Positions 9,858-18,755 of a stretch of DNA of 18,755 nucleotides are shown one piece after another; the stretch's first letter is position 1; each line of letters starts with the position of its first letter. The translations under genes were made by a program, and so were the position numbers. The DNA is taken from NCBI GenBank assembly GCA_000151295.1, contig GG745335.1, positions 643,488 to 662,242 of the forward strand. Reading direction: 5' to 3'. The DNA comes from Allomyces macrogynus ATCC 38327 (lineage: Eukaryota; Blastocladiomycota; Blastocladiomycetes; Blastocladiales; Blastocladiaceae). A model generated the notes under the pieces. It made no database searches. It saw nothing but the letters and a program-made list of their open reading frames with translations, and had not been told where the DNA came from.

Positions 9858-10534
9858 GTGCCGCGATGCCCTTTCCCTTCGGGACGGGAACCGGGTTGTG
9901 CGGGGGTTGGCGAGCGGTTCGAGTGCGTTGCGCGCGAGGGGCGCCGTGATTTGATTGCGGTGCACGTTTGGTGCGATGTGTATGGGACGGCGTTGACCGT
10001 TGCGGTTCGGGTCGTGTCGTGTTGGTGAGTCGTTTGGCCGTGATAAAACATTTTTCCTTTCTCACCTGCGTCGATTTCTTTTGGCCTTTTTGCTGCGGGT
10101 TCTTTTCTCCATCGCCGTGTTCATGTCGCCCGACAGACTGGCGTGTCGACGCCGGCCGTGGTGCTCCGTGGGTGCTGCGCGATGTTTTGTGCTGCTTCGT
10201 GCAGGAGCGACCGGCAGCTGTCATGAGCTTGCTCGGTTTGAGATTTTTTTGAGAATGGTTGCGAGTGGTTGCGCGTTGCTGTGCGCCAGAACAGCACTTG
10301 AAAAATCGCTAGAGGGGCTGATTGACGTCCCAGCAACAACCCACGCGCCTCCACATGACTGCATCCACACAGATCGCGTCCACGGGCGTTCACCAGCGTC
10401 ACAACAGCGGACACCGCGACCAACGACGGACAACGCACACCACAGGAATCAGCAACAGCAGTTTCAGCAATTCGTTCCCGTCGATACCCATCAATTGAGC
10501 GAGCGGCCCAATTTCCAGCAACCGACCCAACACC
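9858..10534 (+). other. Spacer between the zinc-knuckle gene and IMP4
   Basis: About 680 bases holding the 3' UTR of the upstream gene and the promoter and 5' UTR of IMP4. The first half is G/T-rich. The last 120 bases before IMP4 are A/C-rich with CAACAG-type words. A frame open from 10000 runs into IMP4 exon 1 in another phase and looks like a shadow. No RNA gene was recognised. Confidence 0.45.
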
Positions 10535-11620
10535 ATGCAACGCCGCGACGCTCGCCTCCGCAAGGAGTACCTCTACAAGAAGGCGCACGAGCAGCAGGAG
10601 CAGGCGACTTTTGAGAAGAAGCAGCAAGTCAAGGCTGCCTTGGAGTGTATGGATCTCGCCACATGCGGCCACGACCCGTTCACGACATTCCTCATGTCCA
10701 TCGTGGACTGACGCCAGTCTCGGTTGCCAATCTAGCGGGCAAGGCCATTCCACACGACCTGCGCAAGGCCGGCAAGCAGTTCCAGCAGGACCTGCTCTAC
10801 GATGACGCGCAAGAGGGTACGCACTCCCACTTCATACCACAATTCTCGCCCGCGCAACGCGCTCACGTCCCCTCCTAGCACCCGAGACGCACGAGGACGA
10901 CGAGTACGCACGCGCCGGCGAGGTGGACCCGAAAATCCTGATCACGACGAGCCGCGACCCGAGTTCCCGCCTTTTGCAATTCGCCAAGGAAATGAAACTC
11001 GTCTTCCCAAACTCGCAGCGCATGAACCGCGGTGGGTACGTGATGAAGGACATGGTCGAAGCGTGCCGCGCCAACGATATCTCCGATTTGATTATTTTCC
11101 ACGAGCATCGCGGGCAACCAGGTACTATTCGGTCGAGATTACTCCCAAACGCGAGCGAGCGGGCACTGACGCCTTCCCCCCACCTCGCTCTATAGACGGC
11201 ATGATCATCACGCACTTCCCGTACGGCCCGACCGCCTACTTTACGCTGCACAATGTCGTGTTGCGGCACGACATCGCCGACAAGGGCACCGTCTCCGAGG
11301 CCTACCCGCACCTGATCTTCCACAACTTCAACACCAAGCTCGGCGAGCGCGCGAAAAACATTCTCAAGCACTTGTTCCCTGTCCCCAAGGAAGACTCGAA
11401 GCGCGTCATGACCTTTGCCAATACCGACGACCATATCTCGTTCCGCCACCACGTCTACTACCCGACGGGACCGAAATCGGTCGAGATTGCCGAAGTCGGC
11501 CCGCGGTTCGAGGCGCGGTTGTACGAGATTCGATTGGGCACGGTCGATATGAAGGACGCCGACGTCGAGTGGGCGTTGCGGCCGTATCACCGCACAGCGC
11601 GCAAGCGCGAGTTGCTGTAG
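10535..11620 (+). CDS. IMP4: U3 snoRNP protein IMP4 (Brix domain)
   Basis: Model: exons 10535-10646, 10736-10816, 10879-11121 and 11196-11620, giving 286 aa, close to the usual 290. IMP4 acts in the nucleolar small-subunit processome with U3 snoRNA and Mpp10/Imp3, supporting early 18S pre-rRNA cleavages. The N-terminus ([17 protein letters not shown]) is the typical basic helix. The Brix domain runs from about residue 82 to 280, with [80 protein letters not shown] and [16 protein letters not shown]. All three introns are phase 1, and each junction restores conserved sequence (for example GQP-DGMI). Intron sizes are 89, 62 and 74 nt. The third-last exon boundary lies in the acidic linker before the Brix domain. 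Confidence 0.97.
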
Positions 11621-12055
11621 ATTCGGCGAGTCGCGCCGTGCGTGGGGGCGAGGGGGAATCGGCGGTGGAGAAGGGGCTCTGGCTCACCAAACGTGGGCGG
11701 TTCGTTGGTGTGGCCAGGCGTGTATCATCATTTTGGGGGTTTGAACCGTATACATTTTGCTCTCGGGCATCGGGTGTGCTTGCATTTGCGCTGTTCACTT
11801 GGCCTCTCCGTTTTCAAACCTCTCAGACGACCCGCGACGAACGACGACAACGACACAGGCGATGCGCGGGCGACCGTTCCGATCTCGTCTGAACATTCCT
11901 CGACGGCACTCTGTATAGGTTGATATTTACTAAACTGCAATCGAAACCAACGCAACGCTAGCACCTCGTCGCTGCGGACCAACGTGAAGACAACAAAAAC
12001 CAACAAACGACGACGGAACACCCAACCGACCCTGGTCCACGACGGTGCTGCCCAC
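11621..12055. other. Convergent intergenic region between IMP4 and SEC24
   Basis: 435 bases between two converging stop codons must contain both 3' ends. The A/T content rises around 11905-11945, where termination or polyadenylation signals would be expected, but no canonical AATAAA was seen. No gene was recognised. Confidence 0.5.
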
Positions 12056-15000
12056 TTACGAGTAGGCCGCCACTTTTTCGCGCAACTGCGCGAGGAACTG
12101 CGGGAAACTCGGCGCGTACTCGGCGCGGTCCTCGATCAGCAACCCGAGCGTCCACGTGCGCAGCACCGGGTCCGCGTCTTCCTTGACGACATGCACCTTG
12201 GGCCAAATGGTCGAATTTTGCAGCGCGCGCGCGCGCCACGTGTTGATCAAGTTGAGCGCGCGCTCCGCGTACGCGTGGCCCGTGGGCTGCATGACGATCG
12301 AGCCAAAAGGCACCTGGTCGTACGACTGGATGTTGTTCCCGAAGAGACCGGCGAGCAGGTTGGGGTCGGCGTGCCGCGAGACCCACAGGTACATGCCGAC
12401 GCCGTCAAACAGGACGTAGACGCCGTTGCGCTCGAGCCGCTCCGAGGTCGACGGCAGCGGGTACGGCGGCAACTTGACGGCGCCGTCGACGACCGTACCG
12501 AGGTCCTGCGTCTCGAGCAAGATGCGGTGCAGCGGGTAGAAGGCCGGATGCAGCTGGTTTAGGATCGGCTCCATTTGCCCGACGCGCAGTAGTTCCATGG
12601 CGGCAGCGCGCTGGTCGACAGTGAGCAGCGGATGAATGCGCAGCGCCGGGTGCTTGATGAGCCCGAGGCATAGCAGCGGGAAGAGCTTGAGATTGACGGG
12701 ACACTGCAGCTGCGTCGCGGCGGTCGCGTTGTTACCCTGCACCGACTTGTAGACGCCGAGAATATCAATGCACTTGTTGATAATCGCATCGCGCGCGTCC
12801 TCGAGCTTCGACTCGACGGCGCGTTCCACGGCTTTGCGCGCGAGCAGGTTCACGAGCGCGCCCGGGTCGGCAGCATGGAAGATATCGGCCAGGTTGGTCG
12901 TCACGGGTAGGGCCAGCGTAATTACGCGAATGCGCCGCTCGCCGTAGGCCGTCGTGTGCAGCAGCGCCGTCTGGAAACACACGACCGACGACTGGATCGT
13001 CTCGTCGATCGCGACCTCGATCGCGTACGTGTTGTCCGGGTTGACATTGGGCAGCGCGAGCAAGTCGGTCGACCGCACGAAGAAGTTGCCGTGGTAGACT
13101 GACATGCGCAGGCCGCGACTCGCGCGCACGCGGAGCACCGCCTCGAGCGCAATCGGCCGACCCAGGAAGTGGCTCAGTTCCTGCGCGAGCTTTTCGGCAT
13201 CGTCCTTCTTGGCCGCCGACCAGCCCGGGTAGAGGTAAGTGTTCCCTGCCGTGAACCGTGGTGCGCAGCAGAGCGTCGCCACGTCAATACCCGTGCCCTG
13301 CGCAAACAGAAACATGTCGACCGAGACTTGCGTGCGCGAACAGTCCACGGCAAACTGCTTGTAGAACGCCGACGTCGGCTGCAGCAGCGACGCGTCGAGC
13401 CGGTTCTTGTCGTCGCGCGGCTTGAGCGCGCCAGCCTGCAAGTTAGGCAGCGAGGTTTGCAGCACAATAATCTTGCCGCCAATCGGCGACGCCAGCTGGT
13501 AGGCGGCCTGCAGCGCCGGACCCAACGCGTTGCCCACGTTCTGCGTGTTCTGGTGCATAGCTGGCAGCTTGTCGAGCAGCGACGTGATCTGCGCCTTGCA
13601 TTCGGTCAGGTTCACGAGCAAGTCTTCGGGCAGCGGCAAAAACACGTCGTCGAGGTCGCCGACCACGAGCATTTGCGGCTCGGAGAGGTTCGCGTTGAGG
13701 TTGTAGAAGTGCAGCGCCGAGTCGACGGTAATGAACCCGACAAGCGTGCGGTTGTCGGCATTCGGGATGCGGTCGAGCGAGTTCTTGATAATGTGGCACG
13801 CGGCGTGCAGCATGCCACACTGAATGGCCGCGTAGCTCACGTCCAGGATAAACAGGAAGAGCGGCGGCTGCGGAGGGCGCAGCATGTACTCGGACGGGGC
13901 CACATACTCGACGACCGCGTGGTTGAGCTCGGGCCGCTGCCACCGGTCAATGTAGGACTGCGTCGCCGAGTCAAAGTCGAACGCCTCGGGCACGTCGTTC
14001 GGAAAGTAGCACAGGTTGCACTTCCACCGCTGCCCACGGTCCAAAAATTGGACGTAGGGGTTGATGTAGGTGCGGCACCGGCGGCACCGCACGATCGTGT
14101 TCGAGTTGATGACGGGGATCTCGGGCTCGCCCGGCTCGGGTCCACGGAACGGGGCAATGTAGAGCGCAAACGGAGTCTTGCTCTTGGAGAGCAGCGCCGC
14201 CGTTTGCGGGACCACGTTGATGGTCGCGCGCTTGTAGGTAGGCGAGCAGTTGGAGTGCGGCGACATGGTGCACGCGGCCTGCGGCGAGAGCCGAATTGGC
14301 GGCGGCGGCGCGTGAATCTCGTGCGGTGCCGGCGGCGCGCCAATGAGCGAAATGGCCTGGTTCACGATAGGCTGCATGATGGGCGTGCCGACGCCCAAGT
14401 GGCTAAACGAGTTGGCCATGCCGTCGATGCTCGCGTTCATCGACAAAGTCGACCCGTAGGACGCCTTGGGGTAGAGCGGCATCGGCGTGTTGGGCTGCGG
14501 TTGCTGCTGGATGCTGTGCTGCGATACATTGTTCGGGTCCGAGGTCATCGACTGGTTGAATGACTGGTTGGCCGCGAGGGGCTGCTGCTGCTGCTGCTGT
14601 TGCGGCTGCTGTTGACCATAGCTCAGCGCTGCGCCGCCCGTGGCGAGCTGCGAGTACGACGTGGACGGCGAGGGCGCGCCAAACGGATCCGGGTCGGGTA
14701 CCGATTGCTGGTAGGCCTTGGTGATCTGCTCCGGGTAGAGACGACGACGCGTCGACGCCGGATGCTGGCCTGCTGCGACTTGCTGCTGATCAACGGGCGA
14801 GGGAGCGGCCGTGCCAGCCTGAGGGGCTTGCGGCTGCTGCTGCTGCTGCTGAGTGTACGCGGGCGGCACGCCAGGAGCACCCGGAGCAGGATACCCGGTC
14901 GGCGCAGGTTGTCCACCTGGCGGGTAGCCCGGCGCGGGAGCAGCACTGGCAGGACGCGTGCCGTTCGGTGGGATTCCTGCAGCAAAAGGAAAACGACGCG

Positions 15001-15265
15001 GTCAGCGAGAGGAAACGCCACGGATCCACGATGGATCGGCATCGCGGATCAGCATACCAGGCGCGCCGGGGTAGTATTGCTGCTGCTGCTGCGGCTGGCC
15101 GTACGGGTTCGTCGAGGCCGGCCTCTGTTGCTGCTGCTGCTGCTGCTGCTGTGGTGCTTGTTGGCCAGCGTACTGGCCGGGCTGTTGCTGGCCCGACTGC
15201 GGGATCGCAGCTTGCGGCACGCCGTGCACGACGCCGGGAACGCCGTAGGGTCCGCCACGGAACAT
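12056..15265 (-). CDS. SEC24: COPII coat cargo-adaptor protein Sec24
   Basis: Model: complement of exons 12056-14976 and 15058-15265, giving 1042 aa. Sec24 pairs with Sec23 on Sar1-GTP membranes and selects cargo at ER exit sites. The N-terminal 330 residues are Gln/Pro-rich and disordered, with several poly-Gln runs. The zinc finger follows, with Cys367, Cys370, Cys389 and Cys392 (C-X2-C-X18-C-X2-C), preceded by the usual VINSNTIVRCRRC context. Next come the trunk (about 440-690, containing PPLFLFILDVSYAAIQ), beta-sandwich (from about 693, RMSVYHGNFF), helical domain (about 770-875) and gelsolin-like domain (about 905-1010, VYVLFDGVGMYLWVS). The single 81-nt intron (14977-15057) joins YYPGAPG to IPPNGTRP in phase 1, with donor GTATGC and acceptor TTGCTGCAG. 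The ATG at 15265 (MFRGGPYG) is the first in frame. Confidence 0.97.
14578..14611. repeat. CTG/CAG-rich poly-glutamine tract in SEC24
   Basis: A run of CTG units interrupted by TTG and CGG codes for poly-Gln on the minus strand in the disordered N-terminus of SEC24. Further runs lie near 14833-14850, 15079-15095 and 15126-15152. Confidence 0.85.
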
Positions 15266-15444
15266 GATGGCGGCGTTACGAGCGGTGGTGGTACTGGCGA
15301 TCGTGCAAGTGAAAGGCGCGGCGCGTGATCAACGAAATGTTGTGATCTGTGGGTAGCAGCCGCAAGTGGTGCGCGGGCGTCGTGAGGGGCACGGCGATCC
15401 GACAGGTGCGCGTTGCTGGAGGTCTTGCCGCAGGTGCGGTCCTT

Positions 15445-15471
15445 GTCGGCGTCGGCGTCGGCGTCGGCGTC
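15445..15471. repeat. GTCGGC hexanucleotide tandem repeat
   Basis: Four and a half perfect GTCGGC units lie about 180 bases upstream of the SEC24 start codon. Confidence 0.9.
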
Positions 15472-15638
15472 AAGCTGGCGGCCAAGAGTACGACGTGGAC
15501 GGCGTAGGTGCTGTGATGGTCGACGTTGGCAGAAGCCAGCACGACGCGTGGGCGCGTGGCGACGGGCGACAAGACTCGATCGCGTGATGTGCCTGCCACG
15601 GCTTTCGCCTCTGCAGAAGGCCACGTTGACGCCGCGAA

Positions 15639-15682
15639 ACCTGAAACCTGAATACCCGAAACCTGAACCCTTCTAACCTGAA
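15639..15682. repeat. Degenerate ACCTGAA tandem repeat
   Basis: Four perfect ACCTGAA copies begin at 15639, 15646, 15661 and 15676, plus one variant ACCCGAA at 15654. They lie upstream of SEC24 and outside any gene. The near-regular 7-8 base spacing suggests local duplication or a cluster of binding sites. Confidence 0.8.
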
Positions 15683-17134
15683 TGCTGAAACATGGAGCGT
15701 CTCACGCTTGCCTCGCGCCGCCTGGCCCGCGGCGGCACCACGTTCGATGCCCGCTCCGGACGAGCCACACGACACTACCACGGCCAACCAGCATGCTCGC
15801 CAGCACACCGGGACCTCTTGCAGTCGCGTCGTACTGAAGCTGATCGTTCGCCGCTAAATCGCCTGCGCAGATGGGCCAGTTGAAGGTCAGCTCGGGATTG
15901 TTGTCGATATTCGAAGCTCAACAGACCATTATCACTCGCGCATCATGTGCACGCAGACGTCCTCCCGGCCGCCCTTGACCGCTCTCCAAATTGGGCGACC
16001 TCTATCTCCAACATGGTTTGCCCGACTTCGTCGCAAACCACTCGCGCATGCATGCTCATTCAAGGAAACTCGAGCTGTGTCGGCACTCGCCTTGATCCGT
16101 CCCCAACGACGCGGGCCGTGCAGGCCACGATTGACAGTGTACCGCGAGCTCCAGCTCGACCAACAACCTGGACCCGCAGCCTCAAGCTCTCCGCGCGCGG
16201 TGGCACCAAGTGGCACCGTGGAAGCCGAAGAAAATGAAAAGGAAAATGAAAAGACAACGTCCCGCGCTCGATTGGTATGTTCTGTTCGCCCCGCACCCTG
16301 GCTGCTCGTCTTGGACCCCTCTTTTGCCTTTGCCGCAGCGCGCACCGGCCAGCGCGCAACCAGCCCAGTTCCATCGAACCGCTGGGCGCGCGCCAATTCA
16401 TTGGGCCTGCATCGGCCAACCGGGCTCCGCCGTGACAGCGATGCTTCTGACATGCGGGCCGACGCCTCGCCACACCATAACCCCAAGTCGTTGGAAGAGT
16501 GTCGTCTCGCGTCCGAGCCGCCGACCGCGGCGCAACTGATCGATTCTGGCCTTTGCGCGAAAGGGTCAGGGTTTGGCACGGTTGGCAGGTGCTTGAGGTG
16601 CGTGTGCTGCTGCGGACGTTCCTGCTGGGCGTGTTCATGTCGGCCCCTGCAATGCGGTTCCCGCAATTGGAAATGCACCGGCCGCTCCTGCACGCACGAA
16701 TCGCGACATTGGTCACGACAGGCAGGTGTCAGGCCGCCGCGTGCACTTGCCGCTCGGGAGCCGACGGTGATGAAGTGGCGGTCGATGAAACGGGGCGAGC
16801 ATACGGCCCGAGTTTATACCGCGCTCGAGCTTGCGACGACGACGACGGCGGGACGGACGACCACCATCGACTTAAAAGCCGTGCATGGTCTCGACGGCGC
16901 TATCTGCTGCGAGCAGGCACCCTCCGCTTTCTCTCTTCGTGTCCTCGCGCGTGCGGCTCTGTCGCTGATCCATGGACGGTATGTAGCGCCCCGTCTGTCC
17001 GACCTGTGTGCGCGCGCTGTCGCTCTGCGCGCGCTCTCATGGGGCTGTGCAACACGGTTCCCACCCAGCTCACCCAACTCGGTGCTCCTTAGCCGGCGTC
17101 TGGGGCCGCGACTTGAAGCTCGATCGCCTGTGCC

Positions 17135-18755
17135 ATGCCCACCGCCGCCGCCTCTGCTTCCGCGGGCCCGTCCCCTGCCGTCGGCGCGGCCCAGCTGGCT
17201 GGGTCGACGCTCGTCTCGGGCGCGCTGATTCTCGCCCTGGTCCAGGCTCGCGCGGCCGGAGCACCCTTGACCAAGCTTCTCAAAATCACGGCCGGCGTGC
17301 ACCTGGCCGTCGCGTCGTTCGACGTGGTGGCCAGTATCGTGGGCCGATCACCATCAAGTCTGCAGTGGCGGTGGAGTGATCACGTCGGCGATGTGGCGCA
17401 GCTCGCCAGCACGGCCGCCGCACCCGTGGCTGTGATCCTGGCCAGTGCCGCGAGCGCGATCCAAGCACGTACCTACCTCGACGCTCTCGGACACGAAGTC
17501 GACCGGGCCCACGGCGCCAGCATCGCCGACCCCGATCTCGACCTCGAGGTCCCGGCCACGCGCATGCACGCTGCCATCCACAAGCCGGCCAATTCGTCCG
17601 TCCCCGCACGACCGGCATGCCGCTTGGCCCCGTGGATCCCAAGCGCGCGTGCCCTGGCCGCGACGACCGCCGTGGTCGCTGCCGCTGTGATCGCTGCGCA
17701 CGGCCTGACCGCGCTCGTATCGCTCGCCCCCATGGTCCACACCGCGGCGACGCCGTCGGGCACGCTGGTTGCAGCGTTCACCGCCGGATACACGGTCGCG
17801 AGTCTCACGGCCGTCGTCTTGACCCACGGTGTGATCCTGAGTCACCGACTCGCCTGGTTTGTGCGCGCCGCGGCAGCACGCGCGGCTGCGGGCGAGCTGA
17901 GTACGCCGTGCGGCTCGCCGGCACGCGTTGCGCCACATGACCGCGTGCTCCGCGTCTCGCAGCATCAGCTGCCGATGCAGTACCAACATCAAGACTCGGC
18001 CGCGGCCGCGCTCATGGCCACCCAAGCGGCAACCCCCGGCCGAGGGCAGCAGTGCGCGCGAGCTCGACACAGAGAACACGCACCGCGTTCGGTTTTCGGT
18101 CGAGGACGAGAAAGAGCAAGCGGCTCAAGATCGAGCGCGCAATGACGGCCACGCCGCCGCCGATGTGATTGCGGCCCTCCCCGACACAACGCACTTCAAC
18201 ATGGATCTCGACGCGTCGGCGCGGTCGAGCTGGACAGCCGTCGACACGCTGCAGGGCGACAACATGTCGGACAAGGATATCGGCGACGACGCGCTCATTG
18301 ATCAACAAGCGATGGTGCCCATGGGCCCGCTCGCGTGCGTGTCCGTGTGCCTGCACAAGATGGCCGTCGGGACAGCCCTCATCGCGATGGTCGTTGCGAG
18401 CTGCCTCGCCGCCAAGGCTTGGTGGTGTGCCACCCCAGTCGCGACCAGTACCTCGACTGACGTGATGCTTGCGCTCGGTCTGTGCCGCGTCGCGTGGACC
18501 GTGCTCGCGATCCTCGCGATTCTCGCGTGGACGTCAGCCACTATCGTCCCGGCCCTGCACGACACGATTCTGCGGCAAGACATGGCGCTCGGTGTGCCCG
18601 TGCGCGTGCGCACCTACATCCCGCGCGGCCACGAGCACGCGCCTGCTTTGCACCTCGACGAGCTCGCGGAAGTGCGGTCAATCGAGACCACCTACCTGCA
18701 CCACCTTCAAGCGCAGCAGCAACACCAGCAGCAATCATCGTATCCGAAATCCATC
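17135..18755 (+). CDS. Putative seven-transmembrane protein, 3' incomplete
   Basis: I do not recognise this family. Model: exon 17135-17979 joined to 18050 onward, with the second exon open to the window edge (517 residues visible). Hydrophobic helices lie at about 19-39, 50-69, 86-108, 172-198, 209-235, 383-403 and 418-448. There is a roughly 60-residue loop between helices 3 and 4, and a long polar, acidic loop between helices 5 and 6. The visible tail is Gln-rich. Seven helices with a large third inner loop would suit a GPCR-like receptor, but no family signature (DRY, NPxxY or similar) is seen. The helices are Ala/Val-rich, so prediction is soft. The frame changes near 18030: either a 70- or 73-nt intron, or a one-base error in the C5 run at 18033-18037. 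The start at 17135 is the first ATG in frame; upstream exons are possible. Confidence 0.5.
17980..18049 (+). other. Possible intron with a tandem CAGCAG acceptor
   Basis: Donor GTACCA and acceptor CAG (18047-18049), or the next CAG three bases on, link the two frames of the putative 7TM gene in phase 2. No clear branch site is visible, and the first frame stays open through the interval. A one-base frameshift in the nearby C run therefore explains the data almost as well. Confidence 0.45.

Larger units (their letters stand above)
15266..17134. other. Divergent intergenic region between SEC24 and the putative 7TM gene
   Basis: About 1.9 kb between divergent starts. It holds the SEC24 promoter and probably the promoter, or unseen upstream exons, of the gene at 17135. 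A 427-codon open frame (15945-17228) runs through part of it, but its composition is irregular and Arg/Cys/Ser-rich. It resembles no family I know, and equally open frames exist on the opposite strand. I therefore do not call it a gene. Two short tandem repeats lie near the SEC24 end. Confidence 0.5.

Noticed and set aside
10000..10614. 204-codon frame with a hydrophobic N-terminus upstream of IMP4
   Set aside because: It overlaps IMP4 exon 1 in another phase, shows no family similarity, and its end is a Gln/His/Pro-rich reading of leader sequence.
13169..14563. 464-codon open frame antisense to SEC24
   Set aside because: It lies entirely opposite unambiguous SEC24 sequence and is Arg/Val/His-rich, the typical shadow of a GC-rich gene.
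1..18755. CRISPR array, insertion sequence, bacterial operon or ribosomal RNA gene
   Set aside because: No spaced direct-repeat array, transposase motif, ribosome-binding-site-led gene string or rRNA-like sequence was seen. The intron-containing genes point to a eukaryotic chromosome.

Overview
The window is nuclear DNA from a GC-rich eukaryote with short introns. Every confident gene is a conserved eukaryotic protein interrupted by GT-AG introns, mostly 51-89 nt long. Several introns carry CTAAC- or CTGAC-like branch sites. Third codon positions are strongly G/C. A CHASE-containing hybrid histidine kinase beside fungal-style RPP1/RPP30, GIS2-like and IMP4 genes suggests an early-diverging (zoosporic) fungus, such as a blastocladiomycete. 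That placement is an inference; no ribosomal RNA or other phylogenetic marker is present.

Layout. (1) 244-5193, minus: a six-exon, 1448-residue membrane hybrid histidine kinase (TM-CHASE-TM-PAS-HisKA, a degenerate ATPase region, a long disordered linker, then a receiver). (2) 5194-6659: divergent intergenic region without a supportable gene. (3) 6660-8000, plus: six-exon RNase P/MRP subunit p30 (RPP1/RPP30), 303 aa. (4) 8311-9857, plus: three-exon protein with seven CCHC zinc knuckles (GIS2/CNBP family), 157 aa, with a 992-nt first intron. (5) 10535-11620, plus: four-exon IMP4, 286 aa. (6) 12056-15265, minus: two-exon SEC24, 1042 aa, convergent with IMP4. (7) 15266-17134: second divergent intergenic region, with short tandem repeats. 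(8) 17135 to the right edge, plus: an unrecognised, probably seven-transmembrane protein, incomplete at its 3' end.

How the genes relate. RPP1, the zinc-knuckle protein and IMP4 lie head-to-tail on one strand, and all concern RNA processing or translation (RNase P/MRP, mRNA/ssDNA-binding knuckles, U3 snoRNP). SEC24 is the COPII cargo adaptor. The two signalling-type membrane proteins, the kinase and the putative 7TM protein, are at the two ends. All splice models were made by eye from reading-frame continuity, GT-AG signals and matching phases, and have no transcript support.
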